Shown: in pieces, positions 63,315-64,000 of the stretch
Position numbering within the stretch: the stretch's first letter is position 1
Layout of the letters: each line of letters begins with the position of its first letter
The notes under the pieces: model-generated
The model's input: the letters and a program-made list of their open reading frames with translations, nothing else
Told to the model about the DNA's origin: nothing
Database searches by the model: none
Translations under genes and position numbers: made by a program
Source: Echinococcus granulosus
Taxonomy: Eukaryota > Platyhelminthes > Cestoda > Cyclophyllidea > Taeniidae
Reading direction: 5' to 3'
Length of the DNA stretch: 64,000 nt
Assembly: GCF_000524195.1 (NCBI RefSeq)
Contig: NW_020170430.1
Location: forward strand, 125,799-189,798

Positions 63315-64000
63315 AAGAATTGCGTTTTTTTCTGTTACAGGTGATAAGCCCGAAAAGCCAATTTTTTACTAACTGTAGTGGATACTGTAGTGGAATACTA
63401 ATAAAAAAATTATGCTTCAGCAGATCTTTTCCCCCCAAAAACCCGTATGTCATGTGTACAACATTTCATTAAGGAATTTGCGTAAAATTATGCTGTTGAA
63501 GTCTTAAATGGGCTAATAATATAGTGTTTAAGCCAGGTTTATAAGCAACTTATTTTATTAACCGTAAGACTTTCTGCTCAATATACCAGTTAGCGTGTTT
63601 TCTTTACCGCTGAGTGGTTGTGACACCAACCGATATTTTTTAGTTTATGATTTAATTATTGTACCGTAATTATTATTTGCTTACTACAAAGAAGCAAGCT
63701 CTAAACGCCTTGACAGTATGCTATTTAGATGTATCACGGTATTAGGTTTCGAAATACCTTTTAGTAATGTGCCATGAATTCTTAAAAAATCCAGACTTAC
63801 AATTGTTTGAATGCTTTCTGGTTTACCACTGATTTACTACTCGTTTTCAAATCTCAAACAGCTCCTATTCGCATCAAAATAAAGTGAGTCAATTATTACT
63901 GGCTAAAATGATCATTTTGCACTTTATGAGTTAGCTCTGCCTTGCAAAAAGGTTGAAGTAATTACATTAATCGTACTCTTCTGGCTAAAAATTCAGCACA
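63315..64000. other. AT-rich intergenic DNA
   Basis: No gene, RNA or repeat recognised upstream of PDZ copy B to the window end. Confidence 0.5.

Overview
The window looks like nuclear DNA of a parasitic flatworm, most probably a tapeworm. The genes are split by many GT-AG introns, some only 31-40 bp long, and lie in AT-rich intergenic DNA. The strongest single clue is a neuropeptide precursor containing GNFFRF followed by Gly-Lys-Arg; GNFFRFamide was first isolated from the cestode Moniezia expansa. There is no operon, CRISPR, phage or bacterial signal. A 100-base run of N at 35253-35352 is a scaffold gap.

Layout. 1316-2979 (minus): a two-exon FMRFamide-like (FLP) precursor with one GNFFRFamide. 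10179-18420 (plus): a complete 22-exon L1CAM/neuroglian adhesion receptor (signal peptide, six Ig, five FN3, membrane span, tail). 20991-22735 (plus): a short INSM-type zinc-finger factor. 30159-32157 (minus): a MOB3-like kinase activator. 32207-38702 (plus): adducin, complete from head to MARCKS-like tail, starting 49 bp from the proposed MOB start. 43104-44613 (plus): COP9 signalosome subunit 7. 49804-50792 (plus) and 61774-63113 (minus): a convergent pair of paralogous PDZ proteins of a family I do not recognise, sharing several short invariant motifs. An orphan carboxy-terminal exon lies at 46861-47144 (minus).

How the genes relate. Each appears to be its own transcription unit. The first 23 kb carries three genes typical of nervous tissue (neuropeptide, axonal adhesion receptor, neuroendocrine transcription factor). 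MOB and adducin may share a bidirectional promoter. CCAAT-box clusters precede INSM and both PDZ genes, and the start codons of COPS7 and one PDZ gene lie inside a full CRE palindrome (TGACGTCA).

All exon models were made by eye from reading frame, splice sites and remembered family sequences; no alignment or expression data were available. The stretches 2980-10178, 22736-30158, 38703-43103 and 50793-61773 are largely unexplained and may hide small or fast-evolving genes.
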